Below, piece after piece: positions 55,116 through 64,000 of a stretch of DNA of 64,000 bases (its first letter is position 1; the number at the start of each line of letters is the position of its first letter). Location of the stretch: contig NZ_JAUKFY010000004.1 in the NCBI RefSeq assembly GCF_030489605.1, forward strand, positions 186,001 to 250,000. Reading direction: 5' to 3'. Both the position numbers and the translations under genes were made by a program. Below the pieces are notes generated by a model. It saw nothing but the letters and a program-made list of their open reading frames with translations, was not told the origin of the DNA and did not search any database. This DNA is from Brevibacillus laterosporus (GTDB lineage: Bacteria; Bacillota; Bacilli; Brevibacillales; Brevibacillaceae).

Positions 55116-55130
55116 TACTGCTAAGCAGTA
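55116..55130 (+). terminator. Short hairpin after the siderophore-binding pseudogene
   Basis: Six-bp arms 55116-55121 and 55125-55130 with a 3-nt loop and a CTTTTTTG tract on the plus strand. Confidence 0.6.
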
Positions 55131-55150
55131 CTTTTTTGTCGATACATCAA

Positions 55151-55189
55151 AAAGCAGACAGACACTTCCTATTGGTGTCTGTCTGCTTT
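55151..55189. terminator. Strong bidirectional terminator
   Basis: Perfect 15-bp arms 55151-55165 and 55175-55189 between the convergent pseudogene and ferredoxin reductase gene. Confidence 0.9.
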
Positions 55190-55260
55190 CTTTAGTTAAA
55201 CAGATGATTCAAATGGTTTCCTATATGACTATCCTCCGTGCATTGCTGAAAGTCCATTTA

Positions 55261-56310
55261 TCATACATTGCGATAATCATCATCATCCAGTCCCAGCTGC
55301 CTGTTCTTTTCTTTAAAGCGAATATTGTGCGAGGAAACGTATGCCACTTTGGGTGCCTCTGGGTCTATATACAGCTTCGCGCTGTTCAAAGCAAGTGCCC
55401 CGTCCGTAAATGCCCCAGCAATTAGCCGAACCTTACTATCATAATTGACAAAATCACCAGCCGCAAAAATACCAGGTATATTGGTTTCCAGCTTTCCATT
55501 TACAACCGCCAGCTCATCCTTCATTTCTAGTCCCCATTCGACTAGCGGTCCATAATCACATTTTAGCCCATGATTAACGATCACAGCATCCACCTTGATA
55601 CGCTCGGTCTCATCTGTTTCCATATGGGTAATCGTTACCTGCTCTATGCTCTCTCCATTACTATGAAGCTGTGTTACTGCATAAGGTGTCCGGATATCGA
55701 CAGAAGATTCTCTCATAATTGAAACGTTTTTCTCATGTCCTCCAAATTGATCACGTCTGTGGACAATCGTTACTTTCTCAGCAATTGGTTCTAATTCGTT
55801 CGCCCAGTCTACAGCAGAATTACCGCCACCCGAAATAAGCACTCGCTTGCCTCGGAACACCTCTAGCTCTTGAACGGTATAATGCAGGTTTGTGACCTCG
55901 TAACGATCGGCTCCTTCAATCTCTAGCTTTTGCATGGTCAATATACCGTATCCAATTGCTAGAATAATGGTTCGGGTATGGTGCTTCTCACCAGTTGCAG
56001 CCGTAAGAATAAATGTTCCGTCCTCTTGTCGAGAAAGCCCCGTAATTTGTTGGCCTAGTACGATTGTTGGGTCGAATGTTCTCGCCTGCTGTTCCAATTG
56101 TCCGATTAATTTTTCACACAGAATCGGGGTCACACCACCAACATCCCAGATCATTTTCTCTGGATAAATGAGCATCCGTCCCCCTAGCTCCGGCTTTGCC
56201 TCGATCAATTTTGTTTTTAGATCACGCATACCACTGTAAAAAGCGGTATACATCCCAGCCGGGCCACCTCCAATAATCGTTACATCATATAGCTCTACCT
56301 GTTCAGTCAT
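55261..56310 (-). CDS. Ferredoxin/flavodoxin--NADP+ reductase (TrxR-like, YumC type)
   Basis: 349 residues. FAD motif [17 protein letters not shown] and NADPH motif [15 protein letters not shown], with the CxxC of thioredoxin reductase absent, and the C-terminal extension past AGDFVNYD point to the type 2 FNR group. It supplies electrons from NADPH to ferredoxin or flavodoxin. Placed in a stretch of iron genes, it may help to release or mobilise iron (inference). It is close to the ABC exporter gene (84 bp), with which it may be cotranscribed. Confidence 0.9.
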   Translation of the reverse strand: MTEQVELYDVTIIGGGPAGMYTAFYSGMRDLKTKLIEAKPELGGRMLIYPEKMIWDVGGVTPILCEKLIGQLEQQARTFDPTIVLGQQITGLSRQEDGTFILTAATGEKHHTRTIILAIGYGILTMQKLEIEGADRYEVTNLHYTVQELEVFRGKRVLISGGGNSAVDWANELEPIAEKVTIVHRRDQFGGHEKNVSIMRESSVDIRTPYAVTQLHSNGESIEQVTITHMETDETERIKVDAVIVNHGLKCDYGPLVEWGLEMKDELAVVNGKLETNIPGIFAAGDFVNYDSKVRLIAGAFTDGALALNSAKLYIDPEAPKVAYVSSHNIRFKEKNRQLGLDDDDYRNV

Positions 56311-56394
56311 ATCCCTATCTCCAACCTTCTAATCATTTTCGTCCTGCACATAAATGGGGTAGCAAGCAGATGTAGAAGCAAATCATAGAATCCA

Positions 56395-58119
56395 TCACGT
56401 ACCAAACTGTGCTTCATGCAGTCTACTGTATATGCCTCCCACAGATAGTAGCTGTTGATGACTTCCCTGCTCGATAATTCCCTGATCTGCTACTACCACG
56501 ATTCGGTCTGCATTTTTAATCGTCGCTAAACGATGAGCAATCACTAGCGTAGTTCTTCCTTCTGACAGCTCGCTCAACGCCTGCTGAATAGCTACCTCCG
56601 TCTCCGTGTCCAATGCAGAGGTGGCTTCGTCTAGAATTAGAATTGGCGGATTTTTTATAAAAATACGAGCTATGGAGAGCCTTTGCTTTTGTCCTCCTGA
56701 AAGCTTAACACCCCTCTCCCCAATGACCGTATCCAATCCATCCGGTTGAGCCAGAATAAAATCATCAAGCCTTGCTCTTTTAACTGCCTCCCATATCTCA
56801 TCCTCTGTGGCATGAAGCTTTCCGTATAGGATATTCTCACGAATGGTCCCCGAAAATAGGAATACATCCTGCTGTACAATCCCAATTTGTCTGCGTAAGG
56901 ATTCTTGCTTGAGATCGCGAATGTCTACGTTGTCAATCATTATTCTTCCAGCTTGTACTTCATAAAAGCGTGGGAGTAAGCTACACAAGGTTGTTTTCCC
57001 CGCTCCAGATGGCCCCACAAAGGCCACTGTCTCCCCTTTGTTAATAGTTAACTGAACATTATTTAGAACCTTCGTTTCATTCTCATACCCAAACGAGACA
57101 TTTTCAAAGCGGATTGCCTCTCTGAATGCTCCCATTTCAACTGCATGCGGTGCATCCATAATGTCGGGTTTTGTATCTAGCAATTCAATGTACCGTTTGA
57201 ATCCGGCAAATCCTTGCGGGTAGCTCTCAATAATCGAGTTAATTTTCTCAATTGGTCGGAAAAAGACATTGGTTAAGAGCAAAAAGCCGATAAATTCACC
57301 GTATGTAAGTTCATTATTAATAACGTACCATGTACCGCATACCATCACAAAAACCGTGATAAACCGCATCATCATATAACTAATCGATCCATTTTTGGCA
57401 ATAAGCTTATAGGAGACTAGCTTCGTTAAACGAAATCTACTATTATTTACAGCAAACTTCTTTTTCTCATGCTCCTCATTTGAAAAAGCTTTCACAACAC
57501 GAATGCCACCAACATTATCCTCTACTCGCGCATTAAAATCTCCAATGTCAGTAAATAATTGGTGAATCGCTTCGGTCATCTTTTTGTTAAAGTAAACAAC
57601 AAACCAAATAATGATCGGAATGACCACAAAGGTAAACACAGCGAGTTTCCAGTGGATAAATAGCATTAAAGTAAAGGAACCTGTCAAGGTCATCAGCGCT
57701 ATGAACAAATCTTCTGGTCCATGGTGGGCCATCTCGCCAATTTGATTCATGTCGTTAGTTAATCTCGACATCAGATGGCCAGTTTTGTTGTTATCAAAAA
57801 AACGAAATGACAGCTTCTGTATATGATCGAATAGTTTCTTGCGCATATCGGTCTCAATGTTGATCCCCAGCATATGTCCCCAATAATTGACAATATAGAG
57901 TAAAAAAGTATTCAGGGCATAAATGCCCAACAAACCAAGCGATGCCCATAAAATAATATCCCATTTCCCGCCTGGCAACAGATCGTCAACAAAATAATTA
58001 ACAGCAAGTGGGAAACAAAGCTCTAATAGACCTGCAAAGACGGCGCAGCCAAAATCCAGCAAAAACAATTTTTTATAAGGAACATAATAGGCAAAGAAAC
58101 GTTTTATCATATTTTTCAA
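56395..58119 (-). CDS. ABC exporter, half-transporter with fused membrane and ATPase domains
   Basis: About 574 residues. Six N-terminal membrane helices (to about residue 310) and an ATPase domain with Walker A GPSGAGKTT, Q-loop, signature VKLSGGQKQRLSIAR, Walker B ILILDEATSALD and H-loop AHRLAT. It matches YfiB/YknU/MsbA-like homodimer or heterodimer exporters. The start is uncertain: TTG at 58119 has GAAGGGGG in place, while an ATG at 58110 and upstream codons to 58149 are possible. Downstream of two FecCD permease genes, so perhaps a siderophore or drug exporter. Confidence 0.85.
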   Translation of the reverse strand: MKNMIKRFFAYYVPYKKLFLLDFGCAVFAGLLELCFPLAVNYFVDDLLPGGKWDIILWASLGLLGIYALNTFLLYIVNYWGHMLGINIETDMRKKLFDHIQKLSFRFFDNNKTGHLMSRLTNDMNQIGEMAHHGPEDLFIALMTLTGSFTLMLFIHWKLAVFTFVVIPIIIWFVVYFNKKMTEAIHQLFTDIGDFNARVEDNVGGIRVVKAFSNEEHEKKKFAVNNSRFRLTKLVSYKLIAKNGSISYMMMRFITVFVMVCGTWYVINNELTYGEFIGFLLLTNVFFRPIEKINSIIESYPQGFAGFKRYIELLDTKPDIMDAPHAVEMGAFREAIRFENVSFGYENETKVLNNVQLTINKGETVAFVGPSGAGKTTLCSLLPRFYEVQAGRIMIDNVDIRDLKQESLRRQIGIVQQDVFLFSGTIRENILYGKLHATEDEIWEAVKRARLDDFILAQPDGLDTVIGERGVKLSGGQKQRLSIARIFIKNPPILILDEATSALDTETEVAIQQALSELSEGRTTLVIAHRLATIKNADRIVVVADQGIIEQGSHQQLLSVGGIYSRLHEAQFGT

Positions 58120-58167
58120 TAAAGCCCCCTTCTTTGTCTTCATCACCAAAGGATTTAGATAGTCATG

Positions 58168-59202
58168 CTATGCTTTCGATCGCGCCAACAGATAGAGAAA
58201 ATAAGGAGCTCCAATAACTGCCACCACAATTCCAGCCGGTATTTCTGATGGCTGTAGCATCCATCTTCCAATCGTATCTGCCGTGATGACAAGCAATGCT
58301 CCAGCTAGAGCTGCCGTGGGAATCAGTATCTGATGTCGCGGACCAACCAATCTCCGTGCCAGATGCGGACCAATCAGCCCAACAAAGCCAATTCCCCCAC
58401 TTACTGCGACACAAGAACCTGCAAGTCCGACTGCCGAAGCTATCAACACTAGCTGTTCCCTTGATACAGACACGCCAAGTCCGACAGCAGCTTGCTCCCC
58501 AAGGGTCAGTACGTTCATGACTCGTGCCTTATAGTAAACGTATGGTAGTAATAGTAAAATCCACGGGAGTAAAGACAACACAAACTTCCAGTCGGTTCCC
58601 CATATACTTCCGGCTAACCATGTTGCTACAAACTGATATTTCTCAGGGCTGATTTTTAATGTCAAAACGATCATGGCAGCACTTATCCCTGCAGCAACCG
58701 CAATCCCACTGAGTACAAGTCTCGTGGTTGAAAGTCCCTCATATCGCTTGTAGGCAAGTGAGTAGATAAGTGCCGCAGTCAAGCCTGCACCAATCAAAGC
58801 TAGAACAGGTAATAAAAAGATCGGCGCAGCTGCTGTTGTTGGGTAAAAAGAAATAAATAGCATTACCATTAAACCAGCACCCGCATTTATACCGAGAATA
58901 CCAGGATCAGCCAATGCATTACGAGAGATTCCCTGCATCACACAGCCGGATACGGCTAAGCCTGCACCAATCAAGAGCGAAATCACGATACGTGGAAGGC
59001 GAAATTCAAACAGGATCAGGTTCTGCTTATCTGTACCTGCTCCAAACAGCGTCTGGAATAGCTCCAGTGGAGACAATCGGATAAATCCCGTATTCATACT
59101 GAAAATAAAAGCAATGACAATCAAAATGCTAAAGACAGTGATCACCTTGAACCCACATTTTGATTTGAGCCGTTCTGTTTTCGTCACTGTTACATTTTGC
59201 AT
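58168..59202 (-). CDS. FecCD-family iron-siderophore ABC permease
   Basis: 344 residues, about 9-10 membrane helices. The GISRNALADPGILGINAGAG block and GGIGFVGLIGPHLARRLVGPRH block are signatures of BtuC/FhuG-type permeases. It pairs with the homologous permease encoded 3 bp upstream. Neither an ATPase gene nor an intact binding-protein gene is adjacent; in B. subtilis such systems share the ATPase YusV, which could be true here too (inference). Confidence 0.92.
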   Translation of the reverse strand: MQNVTVTKTERLKSKCGFKVITVFSILIVIAFIFSMNTGFIRLSPLELFQTLFGAGTDKQNLILFEFRLPRIVISLLIGAGLAVSGCVMQGISRNALADPGILGINAGAGLMVMLFISFYPTTAAAPIFLLPVLALIGAGLTAALIYSLAYKRYEGLSTTRLVLSGIAVAAGISAAMIVLTLKISPEKYQFVATWLAGSIWGTDWKFVLSLLPWILLLLPYVYYKARVMNVLTLGEQAAVGLGVSVSREQLVLIASAVGLAGSCVAVSGGIGFVGLIGPHLARRLVGPRHQILIPTAALAGALLVITADTIGRWMLQPSEIPAGIVVAVIGAPYFLYLLARSKA

Positions 59203-59205
59203 AGC

Positions 59206-60258
59206 TTACAGCTCCCTCCTTTCCTTACGTGCCAGATAGAGAAAGAACGGAACGCCTATCAGGGCTATCAAGGCACCAAGCGGTGTCTCAAAGGGAGGGT
59301 TAATCATTCTAGCAGCTAAATCAGCAAAAACCACTAGTAAACTTCCAAGTATAGCGGAGCATGGAATGATATAGCGATAATCGACACCTACTATATAACG
59401 GGTTACATGAGGGATAATAAGCCCTACAAAACCTACTGCGCCGACGATCGACACCGCAGCGCCTGCCAGAATCAACACAAGAAGAGTCCCCATCAGCTTT
59501 ACCAAGAGGGTTTTCTGACCAAGTCCTCTTGCAACATCCTCACCTAGACTAAGCATGGTAATGGAACGTGATAAGGCAATCGCACCTATAATAGAAACAG
59601 CAATCCAAGGAAACATAATCTGAAGCTGTATCCACTTCGTCCCTGCCACGCCCCCAGCATACCAAAATGCTAAGTCCTGACCGATGCGAAAATATAGAGC
59701 AATCCCTTCGCTAAGTGCTGATAATAAGGCACTTAATGCTGCACCTGCTAACACAAGGCGAACTGGTGTTAGTCCCCCTTTAGCCAGCGAGCCGATCCCG
59801 TATACCATTCCGGCTCCTAAGCCTGCACCAAGAAACGACCATATGATCAAATACATAAATGGCAGACCTGGAAAGAAGGCAAAACAAAGTGCCAGAGCAA
59901 AACCAGCTCCAGCATTAATCCCTAACAAACCAGAATCTGCTAATGGATTACGGGTCATACCTTGCATAATTGCTCCTGCAACAGCGAAACAAGCCCCAAC
60001 CATAGCTCCTCCAAGTACACGTGGTAAGCGAAGCTCCTGGATGATCTGATGCTGGGTAACTTCTGGGTTAAAGGAAAAAATAGCTTCCCAGACAACGAAA
60101 AAATGAATATCAGCTGCCCCAAAGGAAACGGATAAAATAATTGCTAACACTAGCAAGCTCAAACCACCGATTATGATCAATGTAACTGCCCAAGAACGAG
60201 AGCTCACCTTGATGTGATGGAGGTCTGTAACCGTGCTTTCATTGGCCTTTTGACTCAT
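59206..60258 (-). CDS. FecCD-family iron-siderophore ABC permease
   Basis: 350 residues, about 9-10 membrane helices. Conserved blocks GMTRNPLADSGLLGINAGAG and GFVGLIIPHVTRYIVGVDYR match FhuB-type permeases. The ATG at 60258 follows AAGGTG by 6 nt; a GTG at 60267 is less likely. A Fur box at 60379-60397 is upstream, so this is the first gene of an iron-repressed operon with the second permease. It probably works with the broken FeuA-like lipoprotein or a distant one. Confidence 0.92.
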   Translation of the reverse strand: MSQKANESTVTDLHHIKVSSRSWAVTLIIIGGLSLLVLAIILSVSFGAADIHFFVVWEAIFSFNPEVTQHQIIQELRLPRVLGGAMVGACFAVAGAIMQGMTRNPLADSGLLGINAGAGFALALCFAFFPGLPFMYLIIWSFLGAGLGAGMVYGIGSLAKGGLTPVRLVLAGAALSALLSALSEGIALYFRIGQDLAFWYAGGVAGTKWIQLQIMFPWIAVSIIGAIALSRSITMLSLGEDVARGLGQKTLLVKLMGTLLVLILAGAAVSIVGAVGFVGLIIPHVTRYIVGVDYRYIIPCSAILGSLLVVFADLAARMINPPFETPLGALIALIGVPFFLYLARKERREL

Positions 60259-60378
60259 TCGTGTCACCTTTTCATCAATGTAATATGTAATAGCTTCTCA
60301 TATGTACAAATGCATGACCAAATGGCTTCTTCCAAGTGATCATGTGAAGAAATCCCTCCTGATCCTACAATTTAATGA

Positions 60379-60397
60379 AAGTGATTCTCATTTTCAC
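60379..60397. promoter_or_regulatory. Fur box upstream of the FecCD permease operon
   Basis: AAGTGATTCTCATTTTCAC (minus GTGAAAATGAGAATCACTT) fits the 19-bp Fur consensus with several mismatches. It lies about 120 bp before the permease start. Confidence 0.75.
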
Positions 60398-60500
60398 TTT
60401 TATGATTATAGTTCACTAGCTTCCTGAATGACAATGGACAAACTGATGGATTTATTTGTACAAAAAGAATCATTTGATATCTCATTCCACGAAAAAAAGA

Positions 60501-60525
60501 CTCGATCGTGTTCCATACGATCAAG
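60501..60525 (-). terminator. Terminator of the aldehyde dehydrogenase-DUF779 operon
   Basis: Arms 60501-60509 and 60517-60525 pair (one G-T) with a 7-nt loop and a long T run on the minus strand. Confidence 0.8.
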
Positions 60526-60585
60526 CCTTTTGCTATCTATATCCTAATTCCTGGCTATTTAGCATCTCTCTTTGCATAACCAATC

Positions 60586-60927
60586 CTATTCTTCTGTAAA
60601 CAATCTAGAGCGCGTTAAAAATCTAACACCTTCTGGTCCCTCCAACGAAAACATTCCTCCGCGTCCAGGAACCACATCAATAATCAGTTGAGTGTGCTTC
60701 CAATATTCATACTGGGCTTCACTCATATAAAAAGGCATATTTCCAATCTCTCCAAGCAATACATCATGATCGCCGATTAATAGTTCCCCTGCAGGATAAC
60801 ACATCGGAGAACTACCATCACAACAGCCCCCGGATTGATGAAACAAGAGGGGACCATATTTGGCTGTAAGCTTTTCGATTAAAGCAAGCGCAGCATCTGT
60901 TGCCAACACCTTTGGCTGCATTCCCAT
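60586..60927 (-). CDS. DUF779 family protein
   Basis: 113 residues. The motif HQSGGCCDGSSPMCYPAGEL and the ending VPGRGGMFSLEGPEG are diagnostic of DUF779, whose members nearly always follow an acetaldehyde dehydrogenase gene. The cysteine-rich stretch could bind metal. It lies 48 bp after the dehydrogenase gene and shares its terminator. Its biochemical role is not established; a chaperone or accessory role to the enzyme is commonly supposed. Confidence 0.88.
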   Translation of the reverse strand: MGMQPKVLATDAALALIEKLTAKYGPLLFHQSGGCCDGSSPMCYPAGELLIGDHDVLLGEIGNMPFYMSEAQYEYWKHTQLIIDVVPGRGGMFSLEGPEGVRFLTRSRLFTEE

Positions 60928-60975
60928 GATATCCCCTCATCTCATGTTGTTTGGCTATTATTTTACAATGCTTGT

Positions 60976-62496
60976 TTAAAAGAACCCGAGTGCTTGGTCA
61001 CTGTAGCTTACCAGGATGTTTTTAGTTTGCTGATAATGTGCCAGCATCATTTTATGGTTTTCGCGTCCAATTCCAGATACTTTATACCCGCCAAAGGCCG
61101 CGTGTGCTGGATACGCATGATAGCAATTCGTCCACACACGTCCCGCTTCAATAGAACGTCCAAAGCGGTATGCTTGGTTGATATCCCGTGTCCATACACC
61201 TGCCCCTAGTCCATATAACGTGTCGTTTGCAATCGACAGCGCTTCCTCAGGATCAGAGAATGTCGTCACGCTCACTACTGGGCCAAAAATCTCTTCTTGG
61301 AAAATTCTCATTCGATTGTGTCCTTTAAACACAGTCGGCTTGACATAATATCCACCTTCCAATTCTCCTCCCAGCAGATTTCGTTCTCCACCGATTAAGC
61401 ACTCTGCCCCTTCAGCTTTTCCTATTTCTAAATAGGACAGAATTTTTTCTATTTGCTCAAAGGAGGCCTGAGCACCAATCATCGTTTCTGTGTCCAATGG
61501 ATTTCCTTGTTTGATAGAAGCTACCCGTGCAAGTGCTTTTTCCATAAATTGATCGTAGATAGATTCCTGAATAAGCGCACGGGATGGGCATGTGCAAACC
61601 TCTCCTTGATTGAGCGCAAACAAAACAAATCCTTCAATCGCCTTGTTTAAAAACGCATCATCCTTCGCGCATACGTCTTCAAAGAATATATTTGGCGATT
61701 TACCACCTAACTCCAATGTCACAGGAATGATATTTTGTGAAGCATATTGCATGATAAGTCTTCCTGTAGTGGTTTCGCCTGTAAACGCAATCTTCGCAAT
61801 ACGATTACTAGAGGCGAGCGGTTTACCTGCTTCCAATCCAAATCCATTGACCACATTAACTACCCCTGGAGGCAATAAATCACCGATTAATTCCATGAGC
61901 ACTAGAATTGAGGCCGGTGTTTGCTCGGCTGGCTTGAGGACCACGCAATTACCGGCTGCGAGTGCCGGTGCTAGCTTCCATGTAGCCATTAACAACGGAA
62001 AGTTCCATGGTATAATTTGCCCAACTACACCAAGCGGCTCATGAAAATGATAGGCAACAGTGTCATGGTCAATTTGACTGATTGAGCTTTCCTGCGAGCG
62101 TAAACAACCTGCAAAATAACGGAAATGATCAACTGCTAGTGGAATATCTGCTGCCAGCGTTTCTCTCACAGGTTTTCCATTTTCCCATGTTTCAGTTACC
62201 GCAAGCATCTCTAGATTAGCCTCAATTCGATCAGCTATCTTATTTAAAATCGTTGCGCGTTCTGCTGGAGAAGTCCGGCCCCACGCTTCCTTCGCTGCAT
62301 GAGCTGCATCAAGTGCCAGCTCAATGTCTTCAGCACTCGATCTGGCTATTTCACAAAAGACTTTGCCTGTAATGGGAGTAACATTTTCAAAATATTCTCC
62401 ATGAATAGGTGCTACCCATTTACCACCTATATAATTATCATATCTACTTTTAAACGCTACCTTGGCTCCTGGTTGATTCGGATTTGCATAAATCAT
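60976..62496 (-). CDS. NAD(P)-dependent aldehyde dehydrogenase (acetaldehyde type)
   Basis: 506 residues. The catalytic cysteine is in [12 protein letters not shown], the catalytic glutamate in LELGGKSPN, and the Rossmann motif is [12 protein letters not shown]. It resembles ExaC/AldB/AcoD-type acetaldehyde dehydrogenases, which oxidise acetaldehyde and related aldehydes to acids. The ATG at 62496 follows AAGGAGG by 8 nt, and a TTTACA-18-TAATAT pair about 85 bp upstream (62560-62590 region) may be its promoter. Confidence 0.92.
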   Translation of the reverse strand: MIYANPNQPGAKVAFKSRYDNYIGGKWVAPIHGEYFENVTPITGKVFCEIARSSAEDIELALDAAHAAKEAWGRTSPAERATILNKIADRIEANLEMLAVTETWENGKPVRETLAADIPLAVDHFRYFAGCLRSQESSISQIDHDTVAYHFHEPLGVVGQIIPWNFPLLMATWKLAPALAAGNCVVLKPAEQTPASILVLMELIGDLLPPGVVNVVNGFGLEAGKPLASSNRIAKIAFTGETTTGRLIMQYASQNIIPVTLELGGKSPNIFFEDVCAKDDAFLNKAIEGFVLFALNQGEVCTCPSRALIQESIYDQFMEKALARVASIKQGNPLDTETMIGAQASFEQIEKILSYLEIGKAEGAECLIGGERNLLGGELEGGYYVKPTVFKGHNRMRIFQEEIFGPVVSVTTFSDPEEALSIANDTLYGLGAGVWTRDINQAYRFGRSIEAGRVWTNCYHAYPAHAAFGGYKVSGIGRENHKMMLAHYQQTKNILVSYSDQALGFF

Positions 62497-62625
62497 GGGA
62501 AAACCTCCTTCACATCCTACAAATAGGGTTGATAGTTTTACCTTATGCTCGATATCTATAAATATTATCGTAATTTTCGAAACTTTGTAAACAAAAATAG
62601 AGAGTTTGAGACTTTATTCGACAAA

Positions 62626-62660
62626 AAAGGGTTATCCCATAAATCATGGGATAACCCTTT
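62626..62660 (-). terminator. Terminator of the SWIM-sfp operon
   Basis: Perfect 15-bp arms 62626-62640 and 62646-62660 with a 5-nt loop and a run of Ts on the minus strand, 18 bp after the sfp stop. Confidence 0.92.
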
Positions 62661-62677
62661 CCTCTTGTCTTTTACAT

Positions 62678-63370
62678 TTATGCTTGTAAGAGCTTGCTGG
62701 TCAACTCTTCTATTTCTACAATTGTAACTTCCTCACAAAATTGATCCTGCTTTGTACAAACGGCTACTTTATACATCTCATCCAAGTGATAGGCCCTACA
62801 ATGATAGCCAGTCGGCATGTTATCAGCGTATACCGCCGCTCTGTCTAAAGACTCCTGTTGGATCGTAAAAGAATCAAGCGGCAGTGAAAGTCCCTTCCCC
62901 ACGGCTTTGATATAGCTTTCTTTATACGCCCAATAACGAAAAAAAACTTCTATTTGGTTCGCTTCAGGAAGCTGGAACAACTTCTGGCGCTCTTGTTCAG
63001 CAAAAAATCGGTCAGCAATTTGTAGATTAATGGGTTTAATTTGTTGAACATCAATGCCAATTGGACTGGCACTAAAAGCAGCAACTACCCAGCTTGCTGA
63101 ATGCGACACATTAAATTCACACGCACCTTCTCCTGTAACAAAGGGCTTTCCATACGCATTGGTCTCATAGCGAATCTCTTTTGGCAAAATCTCCATTCGT
63201 TGAGCCAATTGCTTCCGTACCAGCACCTCCCCAAGCAAGGAACGCCATTTATCCTCCGTTTTAAGGTAACGATTTACTTTTTCCTGACGGTTCACCGGGA
63301 GCAGAGAAAGCAACTCCCCATACACCGCCTCTGTAAACGTATCGGGTACTTTTATCGCGAATACTTTCAT
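62678..63370 (-). CDS. sfp: 4'-Phosphopantetheinyl transferase (Sfp type)
   Basis: 230 residues. Transfers phosphopantetheine from CoA to carrier domains of non-ribosomal peptide and polyketide synthases. Motifs: NAYGKPFV, FNVSHSASWVV, GIDVQQI and RYWAYKESYIKAVGKGL, with the magnesium-binding Asp and Glu in place. Its presence suggests the genome makes such peptides. Its ATG overlaps the stop of the SWIM gene by 4 bases, so the two are translationally coupled. Confidence 0.93.
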   Translation of the reverse strand: MKVFAIKVPDTFTEAVYGELLSLLPVNRQEKVNRYLKTEDKWRSLLGEVLVRKQLAQRMEILPKEIRYETNAYGKPFVTGEGACEFNVSHSASWVVAAFSASPIGIDVQQIKPINLQIADRFFAEQERQKLFQLPEANQIEVFFRYWAYKESYIKAVGKGLSLPLDSFTIQQESLDRAAVYADNMPTGYHCRAYHLDEMYKVAVCTKQDQFCEEVTIVEIEELTSKLLQA

Positions 63371-64000
63371 GGCAACGCAGCTATCTCCTCTCCAGCCTTC
63401 TTACTCACAACCCGATACACTTCTTGCAGGGCTCCAATCATCATCGCTTCTTTGCGGACGGCAAATGCAGGCGGTCCCCAGATTAGAAGTAGTTGCTCAG
63501 GCAGAATATTTTCTTGCGTAAAAGAAATAGTCATCGCAGAAAAATGAGGGGCTGTCTGAAAAAAGGTGCCGTGGTCTACCGCTCTGCGTAAAAACACCGC
63601 TCCCACTTCCTCGTCTATACCTGTCTTTAGTAGTTCAGACGGATTGATTGGCTCTGTTGGTCTCGAATTATCCTGTTGTACCATGCCCTCTCCCGTAAAG
63701 GCTTTACTGTGGGGCAACCACTGCTCCCGAAATCCACCTATAATTTCAGCACGATGCAGCCCAAGAAATGCTAAAAATACAAATGGGTCCTCTTCCGCTT
63801 CAGCGAGCAGTTGATAATACAACGCATATACATGTTTGCAATAACCAGCCACATCTGGACAACTGCAGTGAGCATTCCATTCCTCTAGTGAGTCTGGAAG
63901 AACCTCTATTTTTAGATCGGCCAAATGGGCAGCCAGTTCTTCGGAAAATGTCCCCCCTAATAGCTGAGCTGTAAAAAGAGGAGACTGTCTGATTATGTGC
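63367..64000 (-). CDS. SWIM zinc-finger protein (5' end outside the window)
   Basis: The reading frame is open to the right edge, so the N-terminus is missing (at least 210 residues remain). The SWIM motif CSCPDVAGYCKHVYALYY (CxC...CxH) is complete. Such proteins often accompany SNF2-type helicases and bind DNA or proteins through zinc. It overlaps sfp and is probably cotranscribed with it. The rest of the sequence is helical with no other recognised domain. Function unknown. Confidence 0.8.
   Translation of the reverse strand, partial: HIIRQSPLFTAQLLGGTFSEELAAHLADLKIEVLPDSLEEWNAHCSCPDVAGYCKHVYALYYQLLAEAEEDPFVFLAFLGLHRAEIIGGFREQWLPHSKAFTGEGMVQQDNSRPTEPINPSELLKTGIDEEVGAVFLRRAVDHGTFFQTAPHFSAMTISFTQENILPEQLLLIWGPPAFAVRKEAMMIGALQEVYRVVSKKAGEEIAALP

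Noticed and set aside
62551-62575. CGATA-type inverted repeat upstream of the aldehyde dehydrogenase gene, as an operator
   Set aside because: The match is only 5 bp per arm in AT-rich DNA, and it overlaps the presumed promoter by chance-level similarity.

Overview
The window reads as the chromosome of an endospore-forming Bacillales species of moderate-to-low GC. A Brevibacillus-type genome (B. laterosporus-like) is my best guess. This is inferred from the mix of spore genes (CotS-type coat kinase, SpoIID/LytB protein, SASP Tlp, a YjcZ-type peptide), an S-box riboswitch, Fur boxes, a Bce-type module and an Sfp transferase. No rRNA, tRNA, CRISPR array, prophage or insertion sequence was recognised. 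Most genes are on the minus strand in short operons closed by clear intrinsic terminators.

Layout. 1-8.5 kb: end of an unknown gene, an M3 oligoendopeptidase, a membrane-anchored PnrA/Med-like ligand-binding protein paired with an orphan histidine kinase, a pncA-pncB NAD salvage operon and a CotS-type coat gene. 8.5-20.6 kb: a tandem S13 D-Ala-D-Ala carboxypeptidase whose second half has lost its catalytic motifs, a Nudix/metallo-hydrolase pair, a lipoteichoic acid synthase, a SpoIID/LytB protein, a PfkB kinase and an AlaX-type tRNA editing protein. 20.6-23.4 kb: a possible decayed ORF, an acyl-CoA synthetase and a 26-residue membrane peptide gene.

23.4-34.2 kb is transport-rich. A SAM-I riboswitch leads a ribose-type ABC transporter (candidate methylthioribose uptake), followed by ykfB-ykfC for murein dipeptide breakdown. 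Next come a LivK-like binding protein and a COG2984/COG4120/COG1101-type ABC transporter. 34.4-40.4 kb holds a Bce-like response regulator/kinase/ABC module. Its permease lacks the large extracellular domain, and its operator-like inverted repeat recurs twice upstream of a membrane serine hydrolase, which suggests a local regulon.

40.6-53.8 kb: small spore or unknown proteins, an acyl-CoA synthetase, an APC permease, mnmA, tlp, a 3-methyladenine glycosylase, ridA, CoA-disulfide reductase, a HAD phosphatase, and a cysteine-desulfidase-like gene with a YheO-type regulator. 53.9-64 kb: an iron section (Fur box, frameshifted siderophore-binding lipoprotein, YumC-like ferredoxin/flavodoxin reductase, ABC exporter, two FecCD permeases with their own Fur box), then aldehyde dehydrogenase/DUF779, Sfp, and a SWIM zinc-finger gene cut by the window edge.
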